Of a stretch of 64,000 bases of DNA, positions 53,921 to 63,059 are shown piece by piece. The notes beneath the pieces are model-generated. The model searched no databases. It was not told the DNA's origin and saw nothing but the letters and a program-made list of their open reading frames with translations. The translations under genes were made by a program, and so were the position numbers. The DNA is from Faecalimicrobium dakarense (GTDB lineage Bacteria; Bacillota; Clostridia; Peptostreptococcales; Peptostreptococcaceae). The stretch covers positions 1 to 64,000 of the forward strand of contig NZ_HG529329.1 in assembly GCF_000499525.1 (NCBI RefSeq), read 5' to 3'. The number at the start of each line of letters is the position of its first letter. Position 1 is the first letter of the stretch.

Positions 53921-54613
53921 TTATAGTTTACTTACATCAAAATTTAGTATAATTACATCCTCTAAGTTAAATAAATCTATACCCATATAACTTGATATTT
54001 TTTTGTAATGTTCAATCCATTGTTCTATAGAAGTTTCTATATATCCTGAATCTCCTGCTATATTTAAAAATACTAATTTCACTTTTTTACCTTGTTCTTT
54101 AAGTTTTACTAAAAAAGATAGTCTATTTGCAATCTGATAATATTTATTATGCCAAACATCAAACTTACTATCTAACCAATCTGTATCACATAATTTATTA
54201 TTTGATAAGTTTTCATAAACTTCTTTTAATGTTTTATTTATTAATTCTTTACTACTCTTACTTGTAGCACTACATTTTGTATGTGTTTCATTTATATGTG
54301 CTTTTGCTTCAACTAATATAATTGTTTCATCTTCACATATTCCAATTGCATCCCACCAAGGACCATTTTTAGGCCAAAAGCTTAAATCTTCTTTTGTTAT
54401 AATACTTTCATTTCCTTTTTTTATATTCCTAAGATCTTTTATTTCATTATAATTATCTTCTTTTATTGGAGATAACCAAGTAATATCATTAATCCTACTA
54501 TCTATACACGTAATATGATTTGATAGAACTTTCCCCTTATTTAAATTTACAAGTTTTTGAATCCAAAGTTTACTTCCCTTATCTCCAATTCCTGCTAACG
54601 TATTGCTACTCAT
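53921..54613 (-). CDS. Second PD-(D/E)XK-like protein of the nuclease pair
   Basis: 230-aa protein. Around D88 and E102-A-K104: PWWDAIGICEDETIILVEAK, the D...ExK arrangement of restriction-fold nucleases, followed by a helical part with KYYQIANRLSFLVKL. No other domain recognised. AAGGGGGAATATGTT lies before the ATG. First gene of the three-gene unit. Not similar to its partner apart from the catalytic core. Restriction or defence is inferred from fold, no methyltransferase is near. Confidence 0.65.
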   Translation of the reverse strand: MSSNTLAGIGDKGSKLWIQKLVNLNKGKVLSNHITCIDSRINDITWLSPIKEDNYNEIKDLRNIKKGNESIITKEDLSFWPKNGPWWDAIGICEDETIILVEAKAHINETHTKCSATSKSSKELINKTLKEVYENLSNNKLCDTDWLDSKFDVWHNKYYQIANRLSFLVKLKEQGKKVKLVFLNIAGDSGYIETSIEQWIEHYKKISSYMGIDLFNLEDVIILNFDVSKL

Positions 54614-54742
54614 AACATATTCCCCCTTGTTTTATGTATATAATACTATTATTTTATCATATTTAGGCATAAAAAAGAAATTATCTACCTCATCTTTAGC
54701 TTCCCTAATTTCTTTTGTCGTCATTTCTAACTTTACAAAAAC

Positions 54743-54775
54743 AAAACACCTATATTTATACAATATAAGTGTTTT
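54743..54775 (-). terminator. Terminator of the flotillin gene
   Basis: AAAACACCTATATT / AATATAAGTGTTTT, one G-U pair on the RNA, followed by TTTTTG on the minus strand, about 60 bp after the stop. Confidence 0.75.
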
Positions 54776-54837
54776 ATACTCAATCAATTTAAGTTAATAT
54801 CCACTGATTTTTGACATAGTTGAATGTTTTTGTACTA

Positions 54838-56325
54838 TTAATCTTCCTTAGATTCTAAACTTTTAGCATCTACAGTAGTACAGTTATTTTTATTTGCAAC
54901 CAATGTAGAACCTAGTGCACCTGATATTAGTGCTTTAATATCTAAACCAACTGCACCTTCTAATCCCTTTATTACCTTATCTGTAGTAGTCATGATATCG
55001 CCTACCATCTTGGCACCATTACCTTCACCATACATTGTTATACTATCTACGTTTGCTAATGGAGATGCTGCATTTTTAACTATCTCAGGTAATTTTTCGA
55101 CTACCATTTCTATTACTGCTGCCTGTTGCATCTTATTCATAGCATCTGCCTTTTTATCTAGACCTTCTGCCTCTGCTAATAGTTTAGCTTTTATAGCTTC
55201 CGCATCTGCTTTACCTACTGCACTTATACCTTCAGCCTTTTTTTGCTCTGCTACTAACTCTGCTTCTGCTTTGTCTTTTAATATTTCATATTCTTTTTTA
55301 GCTTTATATTGTTCTACATCGGCTTCTTTTTGCTTTTCATAAGCCTCTGCATCTGCCTCTTGCATTCTTTTATACTTATCTGCTTCTGCTTGTTTTTTGA
55401 TTTCGGCTTCAAGTACTCTTTCTTTTACTAATGCTTCTTTTTCCCTTATAGCTATTGCCTTTTCTTGTTTTTCTATATCTGCATCAGCTCTAGTAGTCTC
55501 TAATCTCTTTCTTTGTACCTCTTCCGTTATCTTATATACAGCATCTGCTTCAGCTTTTTTCTCATCTTCTTTTATCTTTAATTCTGACTGTTTTAGAGCT
55601 AGTTCATTATTTTTTATTGCTATATCTTGTTCTGCAGTTACCCTGGCATCATTGGCTTCTTTATCTGCTTTTGACTTAGCCCTAGCTATTTCTTTTTCAG
55701 AATTTGCTTTAGCTATTTCAGCATTTTTTTGTATAGTCACTATGTTGTCTATACCTAAATTTTCTATTACTTTATTATCATCTATAAAGTTTTGAACATT
55801 AAAACTTATTAATTCTAACCCCATTGCATTTAAGTCTGGCTCTGCATTTTCTTTTACTGCCTCAGCAAACTTTTTTCTATCCTTTACCATATCCTCTAAC
55901 TTCATTGTGCCTACTATCTCTCTAACATTTCCTTCTAGCACTTCCCTAGCTATACTAGCTATGTAGTTAGTATCTTTGCCTAAGAAGTTTTGAGATGATA
56001 ATTTTATTAAATCATCGCTACTTCCTACCTTTACGTTGACATTTGAATCTACCCTTACATTGATATAATCTGCAGTTGGCACTGTACTAGCGGTTTTAAC
56101 GTCTATTTGTATTAATTGTAGTGCTAGTTCATCTTTTCTTTCTAAGAATGGTACTTTTATAGTGGCTCTTCCTATCACTACTCTAGGCTGTTTTCTAAGT
56201 CCAGAGATTATAAAGGCTTTATCTGTTGGTGCTTTGACATAGCCTCTAGATACTAAAGCTAAAACTAAAACTAAAGCTACTGCACCTACTACCACTGGTA
56301 TTAAAATGGAACTATCAAAAAACAT
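54838..56325 (-). CDS. floT: Flotillin-like membrane scaffold (SPFH)
   Basis: 495-aa protein: one N-terminal membrane helix (about 8-28), an SPFH domain (30-200, NVNVKVGSSDDLIKL, IVGTMKLEDMVKDRKKF), then a very long Ala/Glu/Lys-rich coiled coil (200-430) and a C-terminal hydrophobic tail with AVGLDIKALISG. It forms large membrane oligomers that organise lipid domains. The start is the ATG at 56325; a TTG just before is less likely. No NfeD partner adjacent, which is common in Bacillus. Confidence 0.9.
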   Translation of the reverse strand: MFFDSSILIPVVVGAVALVLVLALVSRGYVKAPTDKAFIISGLRKQPRVVIGRATIKVPFLERKDELALQLIQIDVKTASTVPTADYINVRVDSNVNVKVGSSDDLIKLSSQNFLGKDTNYIASIAREVLEGNVREIVGTMKLEDMVKDRKKFAEAVKENAEPDLNAMGLELISFNVQNFIDDNKVIENLGIDNIVTIQKNAEIAKANSEKEIARAKSKADKEANDARVTAEQDIAIKNNELALKQSELKIKEDEKKAEADAVYKITEEVQRKRLETTRADADIEKQEKAIAIREKEALVKERVLEAEIKKQAEADKYKRMQEADAEAYEKQKEADVEQYKAKKEYEILKDKAEAELVAEQKKAEGISAVGKADAEAIKAKLLAEAEGLDKKADAMNKMQQAAVIEMVVEKLPEIVKNAASPLANVDSITMYGEGNGAKMVGDIMTTTDKVIKGLEGAVGLDIKALISGALGSTLVANKNNCTTVDAKSLESKED

Positions 56326-56536
56326 CAAAATCCCCCCATTATTTTATTGTTTTAAGAGCTTACCCTTGTTTAAGTCTATGTATAATTAACATAATTTATT
56401 TTATATTTTATAATAAAGTGATCTGTTGACTTTGTATCTATTATTATCTTACATTATTTTCATAAATTTAGCTTTTTATGACTTAGAGCTAATAGTATAA
56501 ATATATAGTCTATTACATTTATTTGAGCAAAATTAA

Positions 56537-56560
56537 AAGCATAGGATTCAACCTATGCTT
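56537..56560 (-). terminator. Terminator of the YwbE-like gene
   Basis: AAGCATAGG / CCTATGCTT stem with a 6-nt loop and T-rich tail, 12 bp after the stop. Confidence 0.8.
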
Positions 56561-56572
56561 AAATACTATTTT

Positions 56573-56767
56573 TTATATTTTTATTTCTTTAACCCTTCCA
56601 ACAATGCCACTTTCAAGCATTACCTTAATTCCATGATGATGATTTGGTGAATTAGTAAGAATTCTTTTAACTATTCCTTCTGTTAACTTTCCGCTTCTTT
56701 GATCTTGCTTTTGTACTACAAAAACATTTGATCCTATTTTTATATCACTTCTTTTAGTTCCGTCCAT
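56573..56767 (-). CDS. YwbE family protein
   Basis: 64-aa protein. RSDIKIGSNVFVVQKQDQRSGKLTEGIVKRILTNSPNHHHGIKV is the YwbE (DUF2196) pattern (quoted as two parts), with a central HHH. Beta-rich, KOW-like fold expected. AAGAGGTATAAATT before the ATG. Function unknown. Confidence 0.88.
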   Translation of the reverse strand: MDGTKRSDIKIGSNVFVVQKQDQRSGKLTEGIVKRILTNSPNHHHGIKVMLESGIVGRVKEIKI

Positions 56768-56823
56768 AATTTATACCTCTTGCTTTCTTGTAAGATATTT
56801 CTACATTTTATTGTATTTATCTT

Positions 56824-57171
56824 CTAGTAATTAATAATTAGTATTTTATCTGACTCCGTAGAATTAATTTCTAAAGAAAAATTATCTTCATCAATAATCA
56901 TCTCATTAAAATTAGGATCATACCTTTCAAAGAGCTGCTTGCTTCTATAATTTTTTATCCCAGCCTCTTGCCATACTATAGTTATAGATTGTCTGTCTTT
57001 ATTAAATACAACACGTACCGGAACATGTTTATCAAATATAACTTTTTTATCTGACTTTGAAATAGCCTTTATTCCTACGTCAAACTCACTACACTCAAAA
57101 TCATGAAATCTATGAAATGATTTTAACGAATTTAAACTATCTGATAATGTCTTTCCTTCTAATTTTGCCAC
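56824..57171 (-). CDS. Hypothetical protein
   Basis: 115-aa soluble protein not assigned to a family. GTG start behind a clear AGGAGG. Sequence is charged with a beta-rich central part (FDKHVPVRVVFNKDRQSITIVWQ). No signal peptide or membrane helix. Upstream and downstream genes are not obviously related. Confidence 0.6.
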   Translation of the reverse strand: MAKLEGKTLSDSLNSLKSFHRFHDFECSEFDVGIKAISKSDKKVIFDKHVPVRVVFNKDRQSITIVWQEAGIKNYRSKQLFERYDPNFNEMIIDEDNFSLEINSTESDKILIINY

Positions 57172-57365
57172 GGTGATTCCTCCTAATATAGTTTATTCTC
57201 TTATTATATTTCCATCTTTTATAGGCATATACTTTTACCATTATAGTACACTTTGAATACATTTTATACACTATCTTTAAAGATAACAAATGCACAGGTA
57301 TTTATCTAGTGCATTTGTTATAATTTATTAACTTATTTTCATTGCACATAATTATCTTGAATTAA

Positions 57366-57605
57366 GAATATTGCTTAGGTGAAGAATCCTCAGCTATAGC
57401 TATTTACTGTGCATTAAAGTATAGTGATAATTTTATGAATGGATTAGTAGCTTCAGTAAACCATGATGGTGATAGCGATAGTACTGGTGCAATTACTCGA
57501 AATATTTTAGGGGCTTATCTAGGAGTCGATAAAATTCCATCTGATTGGATTTGTAACATAGAGCTGAATGAGTTCTATCAAATGACTTATACAATGGATA
57601 TGTAG
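57366..57605 (+). pseudogene. ADP-ribosylglycohydrolase remnant (C-terminal end)
   Basis: The plus strand reads [20 protein letters not shown] then [20 protein letters not shown] to a stop (MDM). [21 protein letters not shown] is the metal-binding end of DraG-type ADP-ribosylglycohydrolases. A TAA closes the frame just upstream at 57363, and only about 79 codons remain of some 300. Dead gene fragment. Confidence 0.75.
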
Positions 57606-57617
57606 TAATCTTTATAT

Positions 57618-57818
57618 TTATTTTCCATAAATCCTATAATTCAACCTCTTCCCCCTAATCTCAACCCTATACCCCTTACACATCTCAATCAATCTACTAC
57701 CAATAGCCTCATCAATCTCAATTAATTCCTCAAAGCTCTTCTCACTACTAACAATAACAGGCAAATTATTAAAATACCTATGATTAACAAGCTCAAAAAC
57801 AATATTAATATTGTTCAT
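57618..57818 (-). pseudogene. DnaC/IstB-like ATPase remnant (C-terminal end)
   Basis: 66 codons: LVNHRYFNNLPVIVSSEKSF and IGSRLIEMCKGYRVEIRGKRLNYR match the end of DnaC-type helicase loaders, which carry the sensor and arginine-finger regions there. The P-loop part is missing. Codon use is richer in C than the surrounding genes, as in the Mor-like gene. Likely phage or element debris. Confidence 0.6.
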
Positions 57819-57847
57819 TTAATCTGCTTGATAAATTGAAATTTATC

Positions 57848-58267
57848 TTATTCTTCTGTGATATATTTCATATTATCAAAATGATAAATTTCAATAATAA
57901 ATTCTTTAGTCATATCTTCTTCGTATATATACCCTGAAAATTTTGATTGATTATAGCCATAAGTTTCATCAATAATCTCTAAATCGATGTTATTAAACTT
58001 TTCTGAGAAATCTTGCAAACTAAACCTTTCTCCTGAAAATTTCCCAAAATCATCTTCTAAATCAAATATACATACAGAACAATAATCTAAATCAACATTA
58101 TTAAACTCTATGTAACCCTTTATTAGCTCACAATCATTATCTATTTTATAGTAACCTTCACTAAAATGCATCATTACTTTATCTGAGACTATATTAATCT
58201 TGTTAACTCTTGCATCGTGCAAACTATATGGTAAATCTATAATATTTTTACGCTCTATTTCTTTCAT
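57848..58267 (-). CDS. Hypothetical protein
   Basis: 139-aa soluble acidic protein with LPYSLHDARVNKINIVSDKVMMHF near the N-terminus. The start at the ATG at 58267 uses the GAGGTG just upstream as ribosome site, so an upstream GTG is discounted. The pattern of short beta strands (MHFSEGYYKI, CSVCIFDLEDDFG) hints at immunity-protein-like folds, but no family can be named. Confidence 0.6.
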   Translation of the reverse strand: MKEIERKNIIDLPYSLHDARVNKINIVSDKVMMHFSEGYYKIDNDCELIKGYIEFNNVDLDYCSVCIFDLEDDFGKFSGERFSLQDFSEKFNNIDLEIIDETYGYNQSKFSGYIYEEDMTKEFIIEIYHFDNMKYITEE

Positions 58268-58440
58268 AAACACCTCAACAAAATTAAATTTTTCTATTTT
58301 ATTAACCTCCTTACAAATTCCTATTTATCTATATGATATCAAAATATTTTTATTTCACATTATATAACAATTGTGACCTTTGTTATATTATAATGCTCTT
58401 TAAATAATTTATATACAAAAAATCTATTTATTAAATATAA

Positions 58441-58465
58441 AAAGAGATCCATAATGGATCTCTTT
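58441..58465 (-). terminator. Terminator of murJ
   Basis: AAAGAGATCC / GGATCTCTTT stem with a 5-nt loop (ATAAT) and a T-rich tail on the minus strand, 8 bp after the stop. Confidence 0.85.
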
Positions 58466-58473
58466 GTTTTTCA

Positions 58474-60021
58474 TTATGCTCTTTTTAATTTTTTCATAAC
58501 CATATTCTTAAGCATCTTAACTTCTCTAACCTTAAACTTACTAATAAGTATACCATAAACAACTGCACCTACTAGCACAGATATACCAGTAGCTATAACA
58601 TCTTGAATAAATCCAACTCCTAATATATTACTTGATAACTTATACATAAAGTATGTTGCAACACCCATTACTATAGAAGCTATTAAAGACTTTATAAAAG
58701 TTCTAATTATTCTATCTTGTCCATAGTACTCCATCTTTTTCTTTAATCCTCTAAATAATAATAGTATACATATTATAGAAGATAAACTAGTAGCAAGTGC
58801 TAGTCCACCAAGACCAAATACTTTCATTAATGTAATATCAAAGAATATGTTAGCAACCACTGCAATTATCCCATTTATCATAGGTGTTTTAGTATCCTTT
58901 AATGAATAGTACACTTTGCTTAGTATATCTCTAAGGCCATAAGCAATCATACCAACAGAGTAACATATAAGGGCAATTGCAGTCATTTGAGTAGACTTAT
59001 CATCAAAAGCCCCTCTTTCAAATAATATTCTAACTATAGGAGTCGCAAGTACTATAGCTCCAACAGTTATAGGAAGTATTATTAAACTTACACAGTTTAC
59101 ACTAGTTGATACTGCATCTGCAAACTTTCTGTTATCATTATTAGTAGATAATTTTGAAAGTGTAGGATATATAACAGAACCTATACTAGTTATAAATAGT
59201 CCTAAAACAAAGAAATTAAGCTTATTCGCACTGTTTAGTGCAGCTATAACCCCATCACCTAGGCTTGAAGCTAAACTTCTATCTACCATAGCATTGACTT
59301 GATTTACAGCAACACCTATTAAAACAGGAAGTATTAGCCATATCATCTTTTTAAAATACTTGTCTTTAAAATTAACTACAGGCTTAAACTTATATCCACG
59401 CTTTATAGCAAAAGGTACTTGGAATAAAAATTGTGAAGCCATACCTATAAGGGCTCCTACTGCTAGTATATAGAATTCACCTGTAATACCACCAATTACC
59501 ATAGATATAATTATTATAATATTATTTGGAAGTTGCACCATACCAGGTATAGTGAAGTTTCCTTGTATTTGTAAGTAAGCAGTCATAATATTGCTAAGGC
59601 CTATAAATAAAACACCAACTATTATTATTCTTACAAACTCAACAGTCATTGCTAACTTTTCACCAGTAAAACTAATAGCAAATAACTTTACTATAGGCTC
59701 GGCAAATATATAACCAAATATACTTAAAAATATACTTATTATACTAACTATACATAATATATTATTTGCAAATATTTGAGCTCTTTTTTGTCCACCATTT
59801 TCAAGTGCTTCTTGATAAAGCGGTATAAATGTCGTAGAAAGTGCAACCCCAACAGCAGCAAACACCACAACCGGTATATTCATAGCTGTTACATATATAT
59901 CACTTTGTGCACTAGTCCCATAAAAATACATTAGGACTATATCTCTAGTAAATCCTAATATTTTAGATAGCATAGTAACTACCATAAGCCAAAATGCTGA
60001 TTTTGCTAAATTATTACTCAT
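58474..60021 (-). CDS. murJ: Lipid II flippase MurJ
   Basis: 515-aa integral membrane protein of the MurJ/MviN family with about 14 helices. It flips the peptidoglycan precursor outward. Conserved positions: FTRDIVLMYFYG near the start, QVPFAIKRGYKF about 205, VNQVNAMVDRSLASSLGDG about 245, LFERGAFDDKST about 335. The ATG at 60021 is used because GGAGG lies 6 bp before; a longer ATG at 60033 would cover it. Monocistronic. Confidence 0.9.
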   Translation of the reverse strand: MSNNLAKSAFWLMVVTMLSKILGFTRDIVLMYFYGTSAQSDIYVTAMNIPVVVFAAVGVALSTTFIPLYQEALENGGQKRAQIFANNILCIVSIISIFLSIFGYIFAEPIVKLFAISFTGEKLAMTVEFVRIIIVGVLFIGLSNIMTAYLQIQGNFTIPGMVQLPNNIIIIISMVIGGITGEFYILAVGALIGMASQFLFQVPFAIKRGYKFKPVVNFKDKYFKKMIWLILPVLIGVAVNQVNAMVDRSLASSLGDGVIAALNSANKLNFFVLGLFITSIGSVIYPTLSKLSTNNDNRKFADAVSTSVNCVSLIILPITVGAIVLATPIVRILFERGAFDDKSTQMTAIALICYSVGMIAYGLRDILSKVYYSLKDTKTPMINGIIAVVANIFFDITLMKVFGLGGLALATSLSSIICILLLFRGLKKKMEYYGQDRIIRTFIKSLIASIVMGVATYFMYKLSSNILGVGFIQDVIATGISVLVGAVVYGILISKFKVREVKMLKNMVMKKLKRA

Positions 60022-60156
60022 AAAATCCTCCATGGAGCTTATAATTATTTTTTATTGTCAATATTCCTAGTATATCATTAGATTAATTTTTTGAAAATAA
60101 TTTTATTTATATAAATATAAACTTTCCGATTTCTGTTAAATTATTTATATTTCTAA

Positions 60157-60768
60157 CTAAAAATATACTCTACTAATAATTATATTTGAATCTTCATTTG
60201 AACTATTGCAGATACTAATACTATCTTTATTAATATTTGTATCCGTGGTAGATACAAATAAATCTTCCTCATATAAACCAATATTTTCTTCTAGTTCTAT
60301 AACTACGCTACCATTTACACAATATAAAACATTGGCTACTTTGTCCCATCTTTCATCTTTATACAATTCAATATTCTTTCTACTTCCTCTTTTAATCTCA
60401 ATATGTTCTAAACTTCCATCACAACCATTATTCATCATAAGATTAAAATCAGTTACTTTTCCATAGCTTCTAGTGGTCCAATCCCCACTAAATCTGTCTT
60501 TATCAAATCTACTTAACTTAGTATTATGATGACCTTCGTGTTCTAATTCTAATTCTCCATCTATAATCATTATTTCTCTATTTATACCAGGTAACTGTGT
60601 GAATACTGACTCTTCTACTTCTACCTTTGCTGAACTTATTCTAAATAAAAACTCCATCTTACTGTACTGTGATTCTTCTGGGTATATGTATAACTGAGTA
60701 GTAGTTCCTCCAGACCATGTGCTTGTTTTATATTCATCTTTTCTTATTACTTTTATCTCATTGTCCAT
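60157..60768 (-). CDS. hutD: HutD-family cupin-like protein
   Basis: 203-aa HutD/Ves-type protein of two cupin-like halves. IRKDEYKTSTWSGGTTTQLY (6-25) and FRISSAKVEVEESVFTQLPG are strong family markers, as is DFNLMMNNG around 130. The ATG at 60768 has GGAGGG 6 bp before; the longer start is discounted. It follows gltS, with a small hairpin between. HutD is associated with histidine/glutamate metabolism, which fits its neighbour. Confidence 0.85.
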   Translation of the reverse strand: MDNEIKVIRKDEYKTSTWSGGTTTQLYIYPEESQYSKMEFLFRISSAKVEVEESVFTQLPGINREIMIIDGELELEHEGHHNTKLSRFDKDRFSGDWTTRSYGKVTDFNLMMNNGCDGSLEHIEIKRGSRKNIELYKDERWDKVANVLYCVNGSVVIELEENIGLYEEDLFVSTTDTNINKDSISICNSSNEDSNIIISRVYF

Positions 60769-60788
60769 TATTAACCCTCCTAAAATTA

Positions 60789-60820
60789 TAGCCATTCATA
60801 TTTTAATATACGAATGGCTA
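60789..60820 (-). terminator. Hairpin between gltS and hutD
   Basis: TAGCCATTC / GAATGGCTA perfect 9-bp stem with a 14-nt loop, directly before the hutD ribosome site. The T-tract is weak, so partial termination or attenuation is more likely. Confidence 0.5.
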
Positions 60821-60848
60821 TTTATTATATATATTTCTTGCTTAAGTA

Positions 60849-62105
60849 TTAACTAAAGAAATTTATAAACGTTACTATAGTAGGTATAGCGAATAAATCT
60901 ATTAAAAATGCACCTACTAATGGAACTATTAACATTGCTTTTGTAGAATTTCCATATCTAGATGTTACTGAATTTATATTAGCCAATGCATTTGGTGTAG
61001 CTCCTAAACCATGACCTAAAAATCCTGCAACCATTATTGCTGCATCAAAGTTTTTACCTAATAATCTAAATACAACAAATGCACCAAATAAAGCTATAAA
61101 TGCAACTTGAGCTACAACTATAATAATCATTGGTCCTGCTAAGTCTGCTAGTTCCCATAGCTTCATAGTCATAAGTGCCATTGTTAGGAATATTGATAAG
61201 CATACATTGCTTATTATATCTACTGTATATAAATCTAAATTTACAAGTTTTAATTTATCATTTAGATTTCTAAATATTACTGCTATAAACATTGCTCCAA
61301 CGTATCCTGGAAGAACAATATCTGTTATATTAGTAAACCACGTACTAACTACTGTTCCTATTGTCATACATGATGCTATGACAGTAATTTGTACAATCAT
61401 TGTATTTGAGTTGAAAGATTCACTAATTTTTATACCAGCAACTTCTTCTGCTGATACTCCTCCTCCAACTGAATTCCCACTATCTTTAGAAGTTATATCT
61501 TCTGTAGGTCTTAAATTATATTTATCTATTAAGTATCTTGATATTGGGCCGCCTATAAGTCCACCACATACTACTCCAAAAGTTGCAGCTGCCATACCTA
61601 TAGTTGCTGCACCAGTAACTCCTAAAGATTCTACTGTTGCACCAAAAGATGCTGCTGCTCCATGTCCTCCTTCCATAGATGCTGCTCCACACATTATCCC
61701 TATTAAAGGGTCTATTCCTGTTAATTTTGCTCCTATTACTCCTACTAAATTTTGTGCTACTGATAAAACACCACACAATAACCAGTAAACTATAAGTAGT
61801 TTACCTCCTTTTTTAACTAATGCAAAACTTGCACCTAATCCAACCGTTGTGAAAAATGTTATCATGAAAGGTGATTGAAGAGTCGTATCCATAGATATAT
61901 TTAAGATATTGCTAGCTTTTAGAATTAATACTATGATTGCTACTAAAAGTCCTCCAACTACGGGTCCTGGTATACAGAACTTTTCTAGAATTGTAATTTT
62001 CTTTTTAATAAAGTTACCAAATAATAACATTAAGGATGCCAAAGCCACAGTTGCTATCATGTCTAGGTTAACAGTCCTTAACCCATCTACAACTTCAAAA
62101 CTCAT
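60849..62105 (-). CDS. gltS: Sodium/glutamate symporter GltS
   Basis: 418-aa Na+-coupled glutamate carrier with about 12 helices. Two symmetry-related substrate loops are visible: MEGGHGAAASFGATVE (about 143) and GHGLGATPNALANINSVTSRYG (about 361). FCIPGPVVGGLLVAI near the N-terminus is typical. It is followed by hutD. Good family match. Confidence 0.92.
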   Translation of the reverse strand: MSFEVVDGLRTVNLDMIATVALASLMLLFGNFIKKKITILEKFCIPGPVVGGLLVAIIVLILKASNILNISMDTTLQSPFMITFFTTVGLGASFALVKKGGKLLIVYWLLCGVLSVAQNLVGVIGAKLTGIDPLIGIMCGAASMEGGHGAAASFGATVESLGVTGAATIGMAAATFGVVCGGLIGGPISRYLIDKYNLRPTEDITSKDSGNSVGGGVSAEEVAGIKISESFNSNTMIVQITVIASCMTIGTVVSTWFTNITDIVLPGYVGAMFIAVIFRNLNDKLKLVNLDLYTVDIISNVCLSIFLTMALMTMKLWELADLAGPMIIIVVAQVAFIALFGAFVVFRLLGKNFDAAIMVAGFLGHGLGATPNALANINSVTSRYGNSTKAMLIVPLVGAFLIDLFAIPTIVTFINFFS

Positions 62106-62306
62106 AAAACTTCTCCTTTACTTTTATTATTGTAATTATATAAATACAATTAGTATATTCACTAATAATCTACAAATTCCTTTTAATTAAAACATTTATT
62201 TTATTCATACTCTTATATTTTGTTTTATCTATACTCAATATGGTACAAATCCACTTCAAATTTAATACTATAGAGTATAGTTCCAATTTCAAATGGGGGT
62301 GACAAC

Positions 62307-63059
62307 TTGGGTAATATAGTACAAGTCAAAAATCTTTCGATGACTTTCTACAACAAAGAAGGCGAACTACAGGTTCTAAATGATATGAACTTTTCTTTAG
62401 AAGAAGGAGAAATTTTAACACTTCTTGGCCCTTCTGGGTGTGGAAAGTCAACAATTTTAAACATTCTGACAAAACTTTTAAAACCAACTAATGGAGATGT
62501 AGTCGTAAATGGAAATATTGGATATATGTTTCAAAAGGACCATCTACTAGAATGGAGAAACATAATGGATAATATAACATTAGGTCTTGAAATCCAAAAG
62601 AAAAAAACACCTGAAGCAATAGCTAGAGTTGAAGAGCTTTTAAAAACTTATGGGCTTTGGGAGTTTAGAAATATGTTTCCAAAAGAACTGTCTGGTGGTA
62701 TGAGACAAAGAGTTGCTCTTATTCGTACTCTTTCAGTAAATCCTGATATTTTACTTCTTGATGAGCCTTTCTCTGCACTTGATTATCAAACAAGACTTTT
62801 AGTAAGTGATGATGTTTATAAGATTATAAGAAATGAAAATAAATCTGCAATTTTAGTTACACATGATATATCTGAAGCTATTAGTATGTCAGATAAAGTA
62901 GCAGTACTATCTAAACGACCTTCTACTGTAAAAGATATATACACTATAAATCTTCGTGAAGATAAGGATTTAACACCTCTTCAAACACGTAAAGTTCCAA
63001 AGTTCCAAGACTACTTCGATAAGTTATGGAAGGAGTTTGATTCTAATGAGGTTAAGTAA
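62307..63059 (+). CDS. NitT/TauT-family ABC transporter ATPase
   Basis: 250-aa ATPase. Walker A GPSGCGKST, Q-loop MFQKDHLLEWRNIMDNI, signature LSGGMRQRVALIRTL, Walker B LLLDEPFSALD and H-loop LVTHDISEA. The SsuB/TauB/ThiZ type is indicated by LLEWRN and LDYQTR. TTG start with GGGGGTG 6 bp before; no ATG in phase gives as good a position. Followed by its permease, overlapping by 14 bp. Substrate (sulfonate, nitrate or pyrimidine) not known; the binding protein must lie beyond the window. Confidence 0.86.
   Translation: MGNIVQVKNLSMTFYNKEGELQVLNDMNFSLEEGEILTLLGPSGCGKSTILNILTKLLKPTNGDVVVNGNIGYMFQKDHLLEWRNIMDNITLGLEIQKKKTPEAIARVEELLKTYGLWEFRNMFPKELSGGMRQRVALIRTLSVNPDILLLDEPFSALDYQTRLLVSDDVYKIIRNENKSAILVTHDISEAISMSDKVAVLSKRPSTVKDIYTINLREDKDLTPLQTRKVPKFQDYFDKLWKEFDSNEVK

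Noticed and set aside
61207-61788. Long frames opposite or out of phase with gltS
   Set aside because: gltS has full family motifs; these are complement readings rich in Pro/Ile/Ala without function.
62106-62306. TPP or other riboswitch before the NitT/TauT importer
   Set aside because: No CTGAGA/ACCTGA-type motifs. A TATACTC...GAGTATA pair exists but is too weak to call.
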